From Trichomonas tenax (lineage: Eukaryota > Parabasalia > Trichomonadida > Trichomonadidae): DNA of 11,446 nucleotides. A program made the translations under genes and the position numbers. The notes below the pieces were generated by a model. It was not told the origin of the DNA. It searched no databases and was given only the letters and a program-made list of their open reading frames with translations. Shown piece after piece: positions 1-7,690 of this stretch. Numbering within the stretch: position 1 is the first letter of the stretch; the number at the start of each line of letters is the position of its first letter. The DNA lies in contig JALKBU010001403.1 of assembly GCA_023091735.1 (NCBI GenBank), positions 1 through 11,446 on the forward strand, read 5' to 3'.

Positions 1-100
1 TGAATGATATTAAATATTTTGTTTTTGTTATAGTGAATGAAATGATTTTGTTTTATTATCTAAAATACATTTTCTAAAGTTATGACTTTGCGCGATTGAA

Positions 101-1075
101 TTACGTTGCAATGACACTCATCATGAGAATTCGCAGACAATATGAATCAGACCCTGTATTATCTCCGCATATATTCCGATAAAGTTCTTCAACTTCTTCA
201 ATTCCGAATGTTTGCAGGCGAAAAAAGCATCGACTCAATGAATTAACTTTTGCGGTAATTGTCAAAATTCCGGTTGCTTCATTGTTTGTTTGATCAATAT
301 AACAATCAGAAACAATCATCGTAAAATTTTCTGTTTGAACAGAAAAAACATAGTCAAATGAATTCTCTGAAATACAACATCCGGAAATGTTTCCTGATTC
401 TGATTCTGAACTGATTATTGAACCTTTGTCACTTGAAGAAGATTTGGAATTTTTGAAATAAATGCATTTGTCGATAACAAGCACTGAATTACTACTCCAA
501 AAATGAGATATTCCATAATTGCTTGTAGAACTTTTGGTGTTATTTGGAAAAGTGGAAAATTTCAATGAACTTGTTTCAGAATAACCGTAAAAATATGTTC
601 CGGCTACAGTCTATGATTTACATTATGAAACATTTGTTGACGAAGCTTTGCAAATTCCATAATCAAGACGACACACGACAGATCCTGGACTTTCTTTGCC
701 ATAATAACAATAATCAACTGATGTCGATGACAAAAAGTGTGGTGACGTTGAACTTTGTTTTAAATAAACATAACAAAATTGTCCATCCCAATTACAGTGG
801 CATTGTGTTGCTGAAATTCGTTCTTAGATGCATTCAGCGCCACTGATAAAATATAAACATCCTCCATTATTTCCAACACGAGAGCAGTTTTTATAAGAAC
901 AAGATTCATGAAGTAAAACGGAAGAATCGCCCAGAATGCTGAAAATGAGGACACCGTTCGATCCTATATCGGCAAAAGTGCAGTATCTGATATAGTAATT
1001 TCCTGAAGCAGTTAAGTTTGTGGTTTTGTATTCATGTGTTTGGCCGAAGTATTCATTACAGTCACGATGAATGAT
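101..1075 (-). pseudogene. Decayed beta-helix surface-type repeat protein (Pmp-like family)
   Basis: Read on the minus strand, one frame stays coherent for about 324 codons but is broken by three in-frame stops: TAA at 826-824, TAA at 625-623 and TAG at 613-611. It ends at a TAA at 103-101. The translation is rich in Ser, Asn, Cys, Gly and aromatic residues and has the short repeating strand pattern of right-handed beta-helix, Chlamydia-Pmp-like proteins that are abundant in trichomonads. Examples are YCTFADIGSNGVLIF near 970-926, NNGGCLYF near 865-842, and GNISGCCISENSF near 391-353. Family members are usually large proteins, often with a C-terminal membrane anchor; no anchor or start codon is visible here. 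Upstream, the same frame hits TAA at 1078-1076 and more stops near 1114, so the 5' end is lost or unrecognised. The longest uninterrupted piece (101-610) has no convincing ATG start. The family call rests on composition and pattern, not on a search. Confidence 0.65.
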
Positions 1076-1224
1076 TTACAATTTCCCAGTTTTCCCTTCA
1101 TTTTGAATTCATTATAAATCTGTTAAACTCTTTGGCGTGTAAATATTTTTACTTGTCAGATATTTTCGTTTGCTATCATGTGAGAAAATATAACAATGGA
1201 CAGTTTATTTATAAACAATAATGA

Positions 1225-1671
1225 TTATTTTCCGTTCTCAATAATGTTCTTGATAGCAATTTCTGCGATTTTCTTCTGGAATTTCTCCTGATTTGAGAGA
1301 GCTTTGCTGTAAAAATAATTGAATGTTTCTGAAACAAAAGTCGTAGATTTCTCGTATATTGGATTTGCCAAATTGTCAAAAGCTCTTCCAATTTTTGAAG
1401 GATGTCTTAAAATATATAAAGACATCAAGAAGAGCTTAACATAGAACCATCCAGGGGGGAATACATCTAAAACAGCCTCTTCGAACTTTATAACAATGAT
1501 CATGAGAAGCCAATACTTGAGCCAAAGCTTTTCCTCTTGCAAATTTGAGTCAATAAAAGATTGAAACGTTAAACATGCCGGGATAAGGAACACAACGAAG
1601 TTGTATAACATTTTTCCAATTATTGATCGAGAGAATCGAACAACGAACGCATTGTTTGGTCTGTGCTTCAT
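1225..1671 (-). CDS. REEP/Yop1-type (TB2/DP1/HVA22) ER membrane-shaping protein
   Basis: This 148-residue protein matches the TB2/DP1/HVA22 family, whose members (Yop1, REEP5/6, HVA22) insert hydrophobic hairpins into the cytoplasmic leaflet of tubular ER and curve the membrane. Visible family features, in order, are a first hydrophobic hairpin at about residues 21-40 containing the proline of the family's YPxxxS region (P31), the signature stretch LWLKYWLLMIIVIKFEEAVL (49-68), a second hydrophobic segment (FYVKLFLMSLYIL, 76-88), and the NPIYEK motif (103-108). A C-terminal helix of about 36 residues, probably amphipathic, follows and ends KNIIENGK. Length is near that of the shorter REEPs. 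The ATG at 1671-1669 is supported by an initiator match that would give a 15-nt leader. The stop is TAA, and a TAAA that could serve as the trichomonad polyadenylation signal lies within about 20 nt. The gene is divergent from the WD40 gene at 2165. Confidence 0.88.
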   Translation of the reverse strand: MKHRPNNAFVVRFSRSIIGKMLYNFVVFLIPACLTFQSFIDSNLQEEKLWLKYWLLMIIVIKFEEAVLDVFPPGWFYVKLFLMSLYILRHPSKIGRAFDNLANPIYEKSTTFVSETFNYFYSKALSNQEKFQKKIAEIAIKNIIENGK

Positions 1672-1680
1672 TCCCTGAAA

Positions 1681-1688
1681 AATAATGA
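1681..1688 (-). promoter_or_regulatory. Initiator (Inr) element of the REEP gene
   Basis: On the minus strand this reads TCATTATT, a full match to the trichomonad initiator consensus TCA(+1)YWWW. The A at 1686 would be the transcription start, 15 nt before the ATG at 1671, within the short-leader range typical of trichomonads. Assignment is by pattern and spacing only. Confidence 0.65.
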
Positions 1689-2129
1689 TGGAAATTTATT
1701 GTTTTGACACATTCAGAAAATTTTCAAAAGATTTGACAAAAAGTGGAAAAATGTCTGAATGAATTTGTGGTCAATTTTTAGCAAAGCAATAACATATAAC
1801 TATTTTTATATCTATATCCATAATGAAAAAGGGTTTTGCATTTTTTGACACATGCAGCAAAAATGATTTTAATTCATTCTAGATAACAAATTTGGTTCTC
1901 AAGAATACAGATCCTAACTACCTGAGTGCAACTCATTAAAGTTATGTATTTTTTCGATATAAATTGAGTTGAATATCGATAAATTTTATCATATCCTTGT
2001 ACATTAAATTCTTTCATATGATACAAAACTTGGGCTTTGGAATTTAACTATATAAAAGCTTGTTTGTATGAGAGTTTGGTTACAAGAGTTCTTTTTTGAC
2101 ACGTAATGACAGAGATTTTAATATTTATG

Positions 2130-2159
2130 TCATTACAAGTCAAAAATTTTATCAATATT
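2130..2159 (+). promoter_or_regulatory. Candidate initiator elements of the WD40 gene
   Basis: Two initiator-like strings precede the ATG at 2165. TCATTAC at 2130-2136 places A+1 at 2132, 33 nt upstream. TCAATATT at 2152-2159 places A+1 at 2154, 11 nt upstream, but has A where the consensus wants a pyrimidine. The first fits the consensus better at its core; the second fits the usual leader length better. I cannot choose between them. Confidence 0.4.
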
Positions 2160-2164
2160 TTTAA

Positions 2165-3712
2165 ATGAATACAGACGACAGAGGCGATGCGCGCTATTTT
2201 CCATCAGAAGCGGAAACCAAGATTCTCGTTTCATCACTGAAAGTATACTTTTCGCATCCAGAGCGCTCCGTGAAGCGTTCTCAGGTTGTTCAGGATGTTG
2301 TGAAAGTTTTAGAAGAGATTTCGACGCACTGGAACCATAGAAACGTTAGACTATGGTTCAACAATAACAAGAAATTACTCGAAAATAGTCAATCAACATC
2401 ATCATCCTCGCAAAATTCGCAAAGTACGATGTTCGACGTTCCTGTTACGATTGTTCCAAGAAATGTTTTCCCACCTCCACGTCCAGCTTCTGCTGCAGTC
2501 ATTAATCCATTTTTTGATCAGCAAATTCCTTACGAACAGGCTTATAAAATTCCACACAAGCAAATAGCTGTTCCTCAGACAGTTTCATACATTCCGACAA
2601 AATCCTCCTCGTTGTCAGTACAGATTGAAAACCAAAAATCATTGGTTGACGGTGCAAAATCTATCGACGCATATAATATCGCCGATATGTCATTGAACAA
2701 AGCAATACACGCGGCAAACGCAAGAAAATGGGAAGAGTTAGTTCTTCCAAGTGTTACAAAATCGATTGTTGATCAATCAAAATTATTAAGACCGCCTCCA
2801 GAGCCAATTCATCCAGTTGAATACATTCAACTTGATCCCGTTCACGCATCTTTTTGTTCAAATTTCTGCCCACCGGTTATTATTTGTGATAAAACTCTAA
2901 AGGTCGCAGATTCCCGCATTGCATTGGATATATCTTCATATGCTTACTCAGTTACAGCGAATAGTGCAGATGGAAGTATTTGGGTTTATTCAGGATCGAC
3001 AATTCAAGGATATAACAATTTACTTCAGAAAATAGCAACAATTAGTACTGGAAATCATGTTTCCAAGCTTGCGTCAATGACATTTATGGATGATTTACTA
3101 TTATTTGCAAGTGGTTCTTCTATTACTTTATGGAATTCATCGGGAAGAGAAGAAAACAGTATTACATTCGGATTCAGTTCTTACTTGACATCTGTTTCAT
3201 CATGCATTGTATTGAAGGACTCAATCATTGCTGGATCTCTCGATCATCACACAGCATATTTATTCTCTAATCGCGGACAACTTTTGCAGAGATTTACTGG
3301 ACATTGTGCAGGTATTTCTTCTTTGACGAAAGTCGATAACGAGAACATCTTTGCTTCAGGAAGCGCTGATCAGACAATCAGGATCTGGGATAGAAGAACA
3401 AGCAATCATGTTACACTTATGAAACATGATGGCGTTGTTACATCACTTGCTTCTGGATCGAATGGAAACTTGATCTTCAGTGGTGGCACAGATAACACTG
3501 TCCGCGTGTGGGATATCCGTGCTTCGGCTTGCACATTAAATTGTAGAACAAGCGGCACTCCTCAGAGTCTTTCATTCGATGAACAAAGTTCCAGAATATC
3601 AGTCGTAACAAGTGAACTTGCAGATGAAAAATTCTACTTAGATATGATATTTGATGACCAGCCTTCTCTTGAAGATATTTCACCGAATGCGATTTTGTTT
3701 TATCAGATGTGA
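2165..3712 (+). CDS. Homeodomain-like plus WD40-repeat fusion protein
   Basis: This 515-residue protein has two recognisable parts. Residues about 10-72 form a small helical domain whose last helix reads NVRLWFNNNKK (60-70). This fits homeodomain helix 3: V61, W64, F65, N67 and K69 occupy the places of V45, W48, F49, N51 and R53. A Ser/Gln-rich low-complexity stretch (75-88) and a Pro-containing linker follow. From about residue 255 to 490 there is a WD40 propeller. Clear blade ends are SIWVYS (281-286), ITLWNSS (330-336), IRIWDRR (405-411) and VRVWDIR (446-452), with FTGH at 387-390 and degenerate blades between. WD40 propellers usually bind proteins; the N-terminus suggests DNA binding, so a chromatin or transcription role is inferred, not shown. 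There is no signal peptide or membrane segment. The stop is TGA, with a TAAA about 30 nt downstream. The ATG follows candidate initiators by 11 or 33 nt. Confidence 0.85.
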   Translation: MNTDDRGDARYFPSEAETKILVSSLKVYFSHPERSVKRSQVVQDVVKVLEEISTHWNHRNVRLWFNNNKKLLENSQSTSSSSQNSQSTMFDVPVTIVPRNVFPPPRPASAAVINPFFDQQIPYEQAYKIPHKQIAVPQTVSYIPTKSSSLSVQIENQKSLVDGAKSIDAYNIADMSLNKAIHAANARKWEELVLPSVTKSIVDQSKLLRPPPEPIHPVEYIQLDPVHASFCSNFCPPVIICDKTLKVADSRIALDISSYAYSVTANSADGSIWVYSGSTIQGYNNLLQKIATISTGNHVSKLASMTFMDDLLLFASGSSITLWNSSGREENSITFGFSSYLTSVSSCIVLKDSIIAGSLDHHTAYLFSNRGQLLQRFTGHCAGISSLTKVDNENIFASGSADQTIRIWDRRTSNHVTLMKHDGVVTSLASGSNGNLIFSGGTDNTVRVWDIRASACTLNCRTSGTPQSLSFDEQSSRISVVTSELADEKFYLDMIFDDQPSLEDISPNAILFYQM

Positions 3713-3895
3713 GAATCATTTCTTTCTTTTGTATTTTATATGTAAAAAATATTACATTATCACTAATACATCTTCTTTTAGCTTTTAGGAATATAAAATT
3801 CAACAATTTATATTGGTTTTCATTATCATTTAAAGGATCTTAGCTTGAGAAAATAAAAAATTACTTCGATTTATTTATTTTGTCACATAAATAAA

Positions 3896-3906
3896 TTTAC
3901 ATGACA
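3896..3906 (-). promoter_or_regulatory. TGTCATGTAAA motif upstream of the channel gene
   Basis: The minus strand reads TGTCATGTAAA, an exact copy of the 11-mer at 6914-6924 and 8018-8028. It lies 13 nt before the channel gene's initiator match and 36 nt before its ATG. TGTCACATAAA, a related string, lies just upstream at about 3881-3891 on the plus strand. A factor-binding role is inferred from recurrence near starts. Confidence 0.4.
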
Positions 3907-3918
3907 ATTCAGCATTTT

Positions 3919-3926
3919 TCATTTTA
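3919..3926 (+). promoter_or_regulatory. Initiator (Inr) element of the channel gene
   Basis: TCATTTTA is a full match to the trichomonad initiator consensus. A+1 would be 3921, giving a 21-nt leader to the ATG at 3942. This supports the first Met over the in-frame Met at residue 7. Only pattern and spacing support it. Confidence 0.65.
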
Positions 3927-3941
3927 TAACTTTCTTCAAAA

Positions 3942-5594
3942 ATGATTCGAACGTCGTCAATGGTGAACCTTTTGAACGACGATGATTGGAAATTCACGTA
4001 TACAGAACCGGGTTTGCCAAAGAAAAAGACAAATTTCCAAGCTGCTCCCGAAAATTTTTATTCACAATCTGCTTTAGCGCCTTCTTCTCAGAAATTGTTT
4101 TACTTCTCGCATTTCAATAGATGGAGGAGGTTCTGGGAATACATAATTTTAATCGTTTCTGCTTTTCCTTTCTTCGAAATTACTTTCATTTCTATTTTTG
4201 CGCCGACAATTTCTATTTTGAAGTATTCGCCGTTATTTATGTTCGACATTTTATTCGGATTAGATATATTTATATCTTCTCGCACTGCATATTTATCTCA
4301 AGGAGTTTCAATTACTGATCCAAAGCAAATGTTCGCAAATTACGGCAAAGTATGGCTTATTTTCCAGATAATCGGTACAATTCCATTAAATTGGATCGGA
4401 CTTTTATATGGAAATAGATTTCTTTACTTAATTTTATCATTAAACAAAGTCATTCGATTGAGAAGAGCGTTTACAGCTGCTGACTATCTTCTTAGGTTCT
4501 TAATTTATCATAGTTGGAAATCAATTATGTTTCCACTCTGTCTTCTTCTTATTAGTTTCGTTCACTTCTTTGCATGCTTATTTTATGTTTGCGCAATGTT
4601 TGAAGACATCAACGAGTCATGGATTGGGATTTTTGGATGGGATGAATTAACACCTCCGCAATTATATATTGTCAGCGTGTATTTTGTTATGACAACAATT
4701 TTAACAATAGGATATGGCGATCTCACACCAAAGACGTCGCCAGAAACAATTCTTGTTATTTTCATCCAATTATTGGGTGTTTTAGTCAATGCTTACATTC
4801 TTTCCATCATGGTTTCGATTCTCATTGATCCAATTGGTAACGAATTCCTTCAGAGATACACAGGATTAGTTGACTTCTTGAGATTCAAGCGCGTTCCCAA
4901 AAATGTTTCGACTTCAATTAAACAGTTCCTGCAGATGAAATGGGCGACAAATCATGGCACAGAAGATCCAGAAAATGTTTATAAATTTATCCCAGAGACA
5001 GTAAGAGATAATCTCAAGCGTGATATTTGCAGAAAGTGCTTCTCAAAGGTTGCTATACTGAGAATGGCTTCTGAAAGCTTACTAACGGAAATGGCGAATT
5101 TGCTTAGAGATATCAGTTTCACTCCTGGTGAAATTATTGTTAAGCAAGGAGTCAAAAACAACGACATGATTCTGTTGAACAATGGCATAATAGACATATT
5201 TGCAGATGGCGTTTTGGTAGCATCAAGTGGATGCGAAGATGGCTTAGTTCTTGGTGAACAAGCTCTTTTTGTCGATAGTTCAAGAGCCTCAACTGTTGTT
5301 GCCGTTACATATGTCGAAGGATGGATTATAACAAGAGAGTTTCTCATCGAGTGTCTCGCTCACAGGCACGAGCTCAAGAAGGATCTTCTCGATGCAGCTC
5401 TTGTCTGCTTCCCAGCGAATTACAAAGAAATCAGGAAACTTTTGTCTGGCGAAAACATCAGAGCTATTGTTGAGCGTTCTCGGCAGAGACAAAGAGAGGT
5501 AATCAAGCGAATCCTCGCTTCAAGGAGAGACGAAGAACAACGTGATTTAGAGCTTTCAACGTCATCAAGTGATAATGATCAAACAAGAATCTAA
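3942..5594 (+). CDS. Six-transmembrane K+ channel with cyclic-nucleotide-binding domain (HCN/EAG/CNG type)
   Basis: This 550-residue protein is a plasma- or endomembrane cation channel of the voltage-gated-like, CNBD-bearing superfamily. S1 is about 66-88. S2 is about 98-115 and carries the family pattern FDILFGLDIF...SRTAY (101-117). S3 is about 138-156. S4 is about 162-186 with few charges (K169, R172, R174, R175, R185). S5 is about 195-218. The pore helix and filter TTILTIGYGD run 251-260, and S6 is about 270-295. GYGD is the canonical K+ selectivity signature, so K+ selectivity is likely. A C-linker leads to a cyclic-nucleotide-binding domain at about 372-470. Its phosphate-binding cassette reads LGEQALFVDSSRAS (437-450) and keeps the key G438, E439 and R448, so cAMP or cGMP binding is plausible. 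The basic, then acidic tail (511-550) is probably helical. There is no PAS or ankyrin domain. The sparse S4 charges make voltage sensing uncertain. The stop is TAA; TAAA motifs follow near 5631-5640. Confidence 0.93.
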   Translation: MIRTSSMVNLLNDDDWKFTYTEPGLPKKKTNFQAAPENFYSQSALAPSSQKLFYFSHFNRWRRFWEYIILIVSAFPFFEITFISIFAPTISILKYSPLFMFDILFGLDIFISSRTAYLSQGVSITDPKQMFANYGKVWLIFQIIGTIPLNWIGLLYGNRFLYLILSLNKVIRLRRAFTAADYLLRFLIYHSWKSIMFPLCLLLISFVHFFACLFYVCAMFEDINESWIGIFGWDELTPPQLYIVSVYFVMTTILTIGYGDLTPKTSPETILVIFIQLLGVLVNAYILSIMVSILIDPIGNEFLQRYTGLVDFLRFKRVPKNVSTSIKQFLQMKWATNHGTEDPENVYKFIPETVRDNLKRDICRKCFSKVAILRMASESLLTEMANLLRDISFTPGEIIVKQGVKNNDMILLNNGIIDIFADGVLVASSGCEDGLVLGEQALFVDSSRASTVVAVTYVEGWIITREFLIECLAHRHELKKDLLDAALVCFPANYKEIRKLLSGENIRAIVERSRQRQREVIKRILASRRDEEQRDLELSTSSSDNDQTRI

Positions 5595-5773
5595 TTTTTT
5601 TTAATTATATAATATTTTGTTTGTTGATATTAAAAATAAAGATAACTATAGATGCACATTACGGTACTTGTTGATATTTTATCAAACACAAACTTAAATC
5701 TTATGTTTTTAATAACAAAAACAAAGATTTAAAATTCAACCCCCTGCTTTATTTTTGTTGCCCCATTTATTAA

Positions 5774-6562
5774 ATGCTTGTAATGAATTCAGACGCAGCG
5801 AGGGAACTTTTTAGCCACGCTTTGGACGAAATTTTGGGGACAGATGTCGATCCTGTGTTAGGCGCTTTTTGGTGTTTCCAAGATTTCCCCAATTTTCAGA
5901 ACGAAATGCTTCAGCAAATTTATTCGAGAATATTAAATCCACCATACTTGGAAAAGATTAAAGCAGCTCAACCTGCACCTCATTTAGTTCACCTTTTGTT
6001 TTTCATTGTTCGTGATTGCGAAAATTTGCGAATTGCAATATTGAATGAAATCCCAGAAATCGAATCATACTTCTTGAAACAACACGATGCGGCATCAGAC
6101 AAAGCAATGAGAGAATGGGTTGGCCATAGCTTCTGCCAAGGCTGGATTCCACCAGAATTTGCTCAAACAATTAGTGACGCATTCAAGAATACAATTGAAC
6201 CGGCTACCGAAGAAGTTATTATTACAACACAAGAAAAAACCGAAGAAATTGAAGAAGTACAAGAAACAAAACCTCAAGCTTTCCGTGCTTGGATGCTTCC
6301 TGCTTCATTCTGGGGTCGTGGAAACTCAGAAGATCTTTCAAGTCTTCAATTGGAAGATAGATCAAATAATTCATCAAGCAAAATGCAAAAATATATCAGA
6401 GTCACACCAGAAAACGAGAACAAGCGTTGCAGTGTCTGCGGTGGTACATTCACACAAGGAACTCATCAACATTTTCTTGTTTTCACAGATGCCGAATACG
6501 TCAAAGGAAGTGGTCTTGTCCATACACGCTGCAAGGATAGAATTCTCACCTTCTTGACTTAA
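5774..6562 (+). CDS. Probable Pcf11-like protein: CID-like helical domain plus C-terminal zinc finger
   Basis: This 262-residue protein has three parts. Residues about 5-140 are helical and resemble a CTD-interaction domain (CID): helix-rich repeats, HLVHLLFFIVRDCENLR (70-86), and a late REWVGHSFCQGWIPPEFAQTI (113-133), like the R-x-W...G-x-x-P-P-E ending of Pcf11-type CIDs. An acidic Glu/Thr-rich linker spans about 142-166. The C-terminus holds a zinc finger: C219, C222, H250 and C253, with H231 and H233 as extra candidates; the spacing and the VFTDAEYVKGSGLVHTRC stretch (236-253) resemble the Pcf11 C-terminal finger. Pcf11 links RNA polymerase II CTD to pre-mRNA 3'-end cleavage and termination. 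This would be much shorter than yeast or human Pcf11. Met1 at 5774 and Met4 at 5783 are both possible starts; no convincing initiator is seen upstream. It could instead be another CID or zinc-finger protein. Confidence 0.6.
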   Translation: MLVMNSDAARELFSHALDEILGTDVDPVLGAFWCFQDFPNFQNEMLQQIYSRILNPPYLEKIKAAQPAPHLVHLLFFIVRDCENLRIAILNEIPEIESYFLKQHDAASDKAMREWVGHSFCQGWIPPEFAQTISDAFKNTIEPATEEVIITTQEKTEEIEEVQETKPQAFRAWMLPASFWGRGNSEDLSSLQLEDRSNNSSSKMQKYIRVTPENENKRCSVCGGTFTQGTHQHFLVFTDAEYVKGSGLVHTRCKDRILTFLT

Positions 6563-7093
6563 TTCAAGTTGAGTAAGTTGAATTTATTATTTATAAAATA
6601 TTTTTGTTCTATTAAAAATATAATGTTATCATTATTAACACTCCTTTATGAACTACATATTTCTTGTATTATAGAACAAAAAAGGAAAATATATTTAGAA
6701 AAATCAAAGATTATTAAACTCTTGCATATGGATAAGCAGACTACATTAAGTAATTTAAATCTGCATGACTGTATATTCTTTAAATATGTTAAATATATAA
6801 TTAAAGTAGAACAATTTTAGATTTAACTTAAGCTTTGCCTTAACATGCAATTGAAGCTTGTTGGGCTGTTAGAACTTTGATTATTAACATGAGATAAATA
6901 TGAGAAATAAATCTGTCATGTAAAAAGTCCAGAATGACAAATAAACCATACAATATTTTGTCATTTTGTAAAGTATTCATTAATCTGTTATGTAAACTAT
7001 AAATTGACATGTAATGTATGTAAAGTCAAAATGTCCAATGCATCAAATTGAGGGTAAAAAGCGGTTTTGACGAATTGGTTGTCCTTTTTTCCA
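6563..7093. promoter_or_regulatory. Intergenic region upstream of RPS8 with a motif cluster
   Basis: The left part (6563-6890) is very AT-rich and holds no convincing gene. An 83-codon open stretch at 6569-6820 starts at TTG and has random-looking composition. AAGCTT occurs twice near 6830-6856. The right part carries a motif cluster ahead of RPS8: TGTCATGTAAA at 6914-6924, TGTTATGTAAA (one change) at 6986-6996, TGACATGTAATG at 7005-7016, and AAAGTCAAAAT at 7022-7032. The clustering makes a promoter role for this strongly expressed gene type likely, but it is inferred. Confidence 0.5.
7083..7088 (+). promoter_or_regulatory. CCTTT (M5-type) start element of RPS8
   Basis: CCTTTT begins 11 nt before the ATG at 7094, and no TCAYW initiator occurs within 40 nt. 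In Trichomonas vaginalis a CCTTT core element (M5) is known to substitute for the initiator and overlap the transcription start. Its position here fits that role. Confidence 0.55.
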
Positions 7094-7687
7094 ATGGGTA
7101 TCACTCGTATGGGAGATCTTAAGCATACAAAGTCCGGCGCTCGCTCCACCGCCTGGCGTAAGAAGCGTAACTTCCTTGCCGGCCGTCCATCCGCCCAGAC
7201 ACGTATCGGTGAGAAGAGAATCCACGCCGTCCGTGTTCGCGGTGGCAACCTCAAGATGCGTGCTCTCCGTCTCGAGACAGGCACATTCGCTTGGGCCTCT
7301 GAGAACTGCACACGCAAGACACGTATCCTTAATGTTACATACCACCCAGCTGACAACGATCTTGTCCGCACAAACACACTTGCCCGTGGTTCCGTCGTTT
7401 CCATCGATGCTGCCCCATTCAAGCAGTGGTACGAGCGCCAGTTCGGCAAGGCCCTCGGCAAGTCCCAGTATGTCAAGCCAGAGAAGGTCACAGACAAGAT
7501 GACACAGCGCTGGGCAGCTAACAAGGATAGTGGTGTTGTCGCCCCGGAGCTCATCGCCGAGTTCGACCAGGGTCGTCTCCTCGCTGTTATCACTTCCCGC
7601 CCAGGTCAGTGCGGCCGCGCTGATGGCTACATCCTTGAGGGTGAGGAACTCGCTTTCTACTCCGAGAAGATCGCCAAGAAGAAATAA
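7094..7687 (+). CDS. RPS8: Small ribosomal subunit protein eS8 (RPS8)
   Basis: This 197-residue protein is cytosolic 40S ribosomal protein eS8, about the length of yeast S8 (200) and human S8 (208). Hallmarks along its length are the N-terminal MGITR, WRKKRNFLAGRPSAQTRIG (21-39), RIHAVRVRGGN (42-52), ENCTRKTRI (70-78), QWYERQFGKALG (111-122) and the C-terminal SRPGQCGRADGYILEGEEL (168-186). The start is the ATG at 7094, because the family begins MGI; the open frame extends 27 nt upstream only by counting a TTG. Codon use differs from the neighbours: CTC, CGT/CGC, ATC, GTC and AAG dominate, making the gene visibly GC-richer, as expected of a strongly expressed gene. The stop reads TAAATAA, so the stop codon overlaps the TAAA polyadenylation signal known from trichomonads. 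A CCTTT start element lies just upstream and a stem-loop just downstream. Confidence 0.97.
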   Translation: MGITRMGDLKHTKSGARSTAWRKKRNFLAGRPSAQTRIGEKRIHAVRVRGGNLKMRALRLETGTFAWASENCTRKTRILNVTYHPADNDLVRTNTLARGSVVSIDAAPFKQWYERQFGKALGKSQYVKPEKVTDKMTQRWAANKDSGVVAPELIAEFDQGRLLAVITSRPGQCGRADGYILEGEELAFYSEKIAKKK

Positions 7688-7690
7688 ATA

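Larger units (their letters stand above)
1672..2164. promoter_or_regulatory. Divergent intergenic region between REEP and WD40 genes
   Basis: This AT-rich stretch lies between two divergently transcribed genes and has no coding potential. The string TTTTGACACRT occurs three times in the same orientation: 1702-1712, 1843-1853 and 2094-2104. The last copy overlaps TGACACGTAATG (2097-2108), close to TGACATGTAATG before RPS8. A TTTGACAAAA lies at about 1724. These are candidate binding sites; orientation relative to either gene is ambiguous. A TATA-like string near 2050 is 110 nt from the WD40 start and is not believed to be functional. Confidence 0.45.

Noticed and set aside
544..846. Plus-strand 100-codon open frame
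   Set aside because: Antisense to the beta-helix pseudogene, which explains this stretch better; composition is not protein-like.
101..1075. Alternative genetic code with TAA/TAG as glutamine
   Set aside because: Five intact genes end sensibly at TAA and none contains in-frame TAA or TAG; RPS8 ends exactly where eS8 should.
1660..1680. TTTTTCAG before the REEP start as a 3' splice site
   Set aside because: Trichomonad introns end in an ACTAACACACAG-like motif, absent here, and the protein is complete from the ATG.
2049..2058. TATATAAAAG, a TATA-box lookalike before the WD40 gene
   Set aside because: It lies 110 nt from the ATG, and trichomonad promoters rely on initiator-type elements close to the start; AT-rich DNA produces such strings by chance.
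6569..6820. 83-codon open frame after the Pcf11-like gene
   Set aside because: TTG start, Ile/Lys/Leu-rich random composition from AT-rich DNA, no recognisable domain and no initiator element.
7067..7093. Nine-residue N-terminal extension of RPS8
   Set aside because: It begins with TTG, and eS8 proteins begin MGI, as does the ATG at 7094; the CCTTT start element also lies inside it.
6997..7593. Minus-strand 198-codon frame across RPS8
   Set aside because: Shadow of the GC-biased RPS8 coding strand; Arg/Ser-rich without family resemblance.
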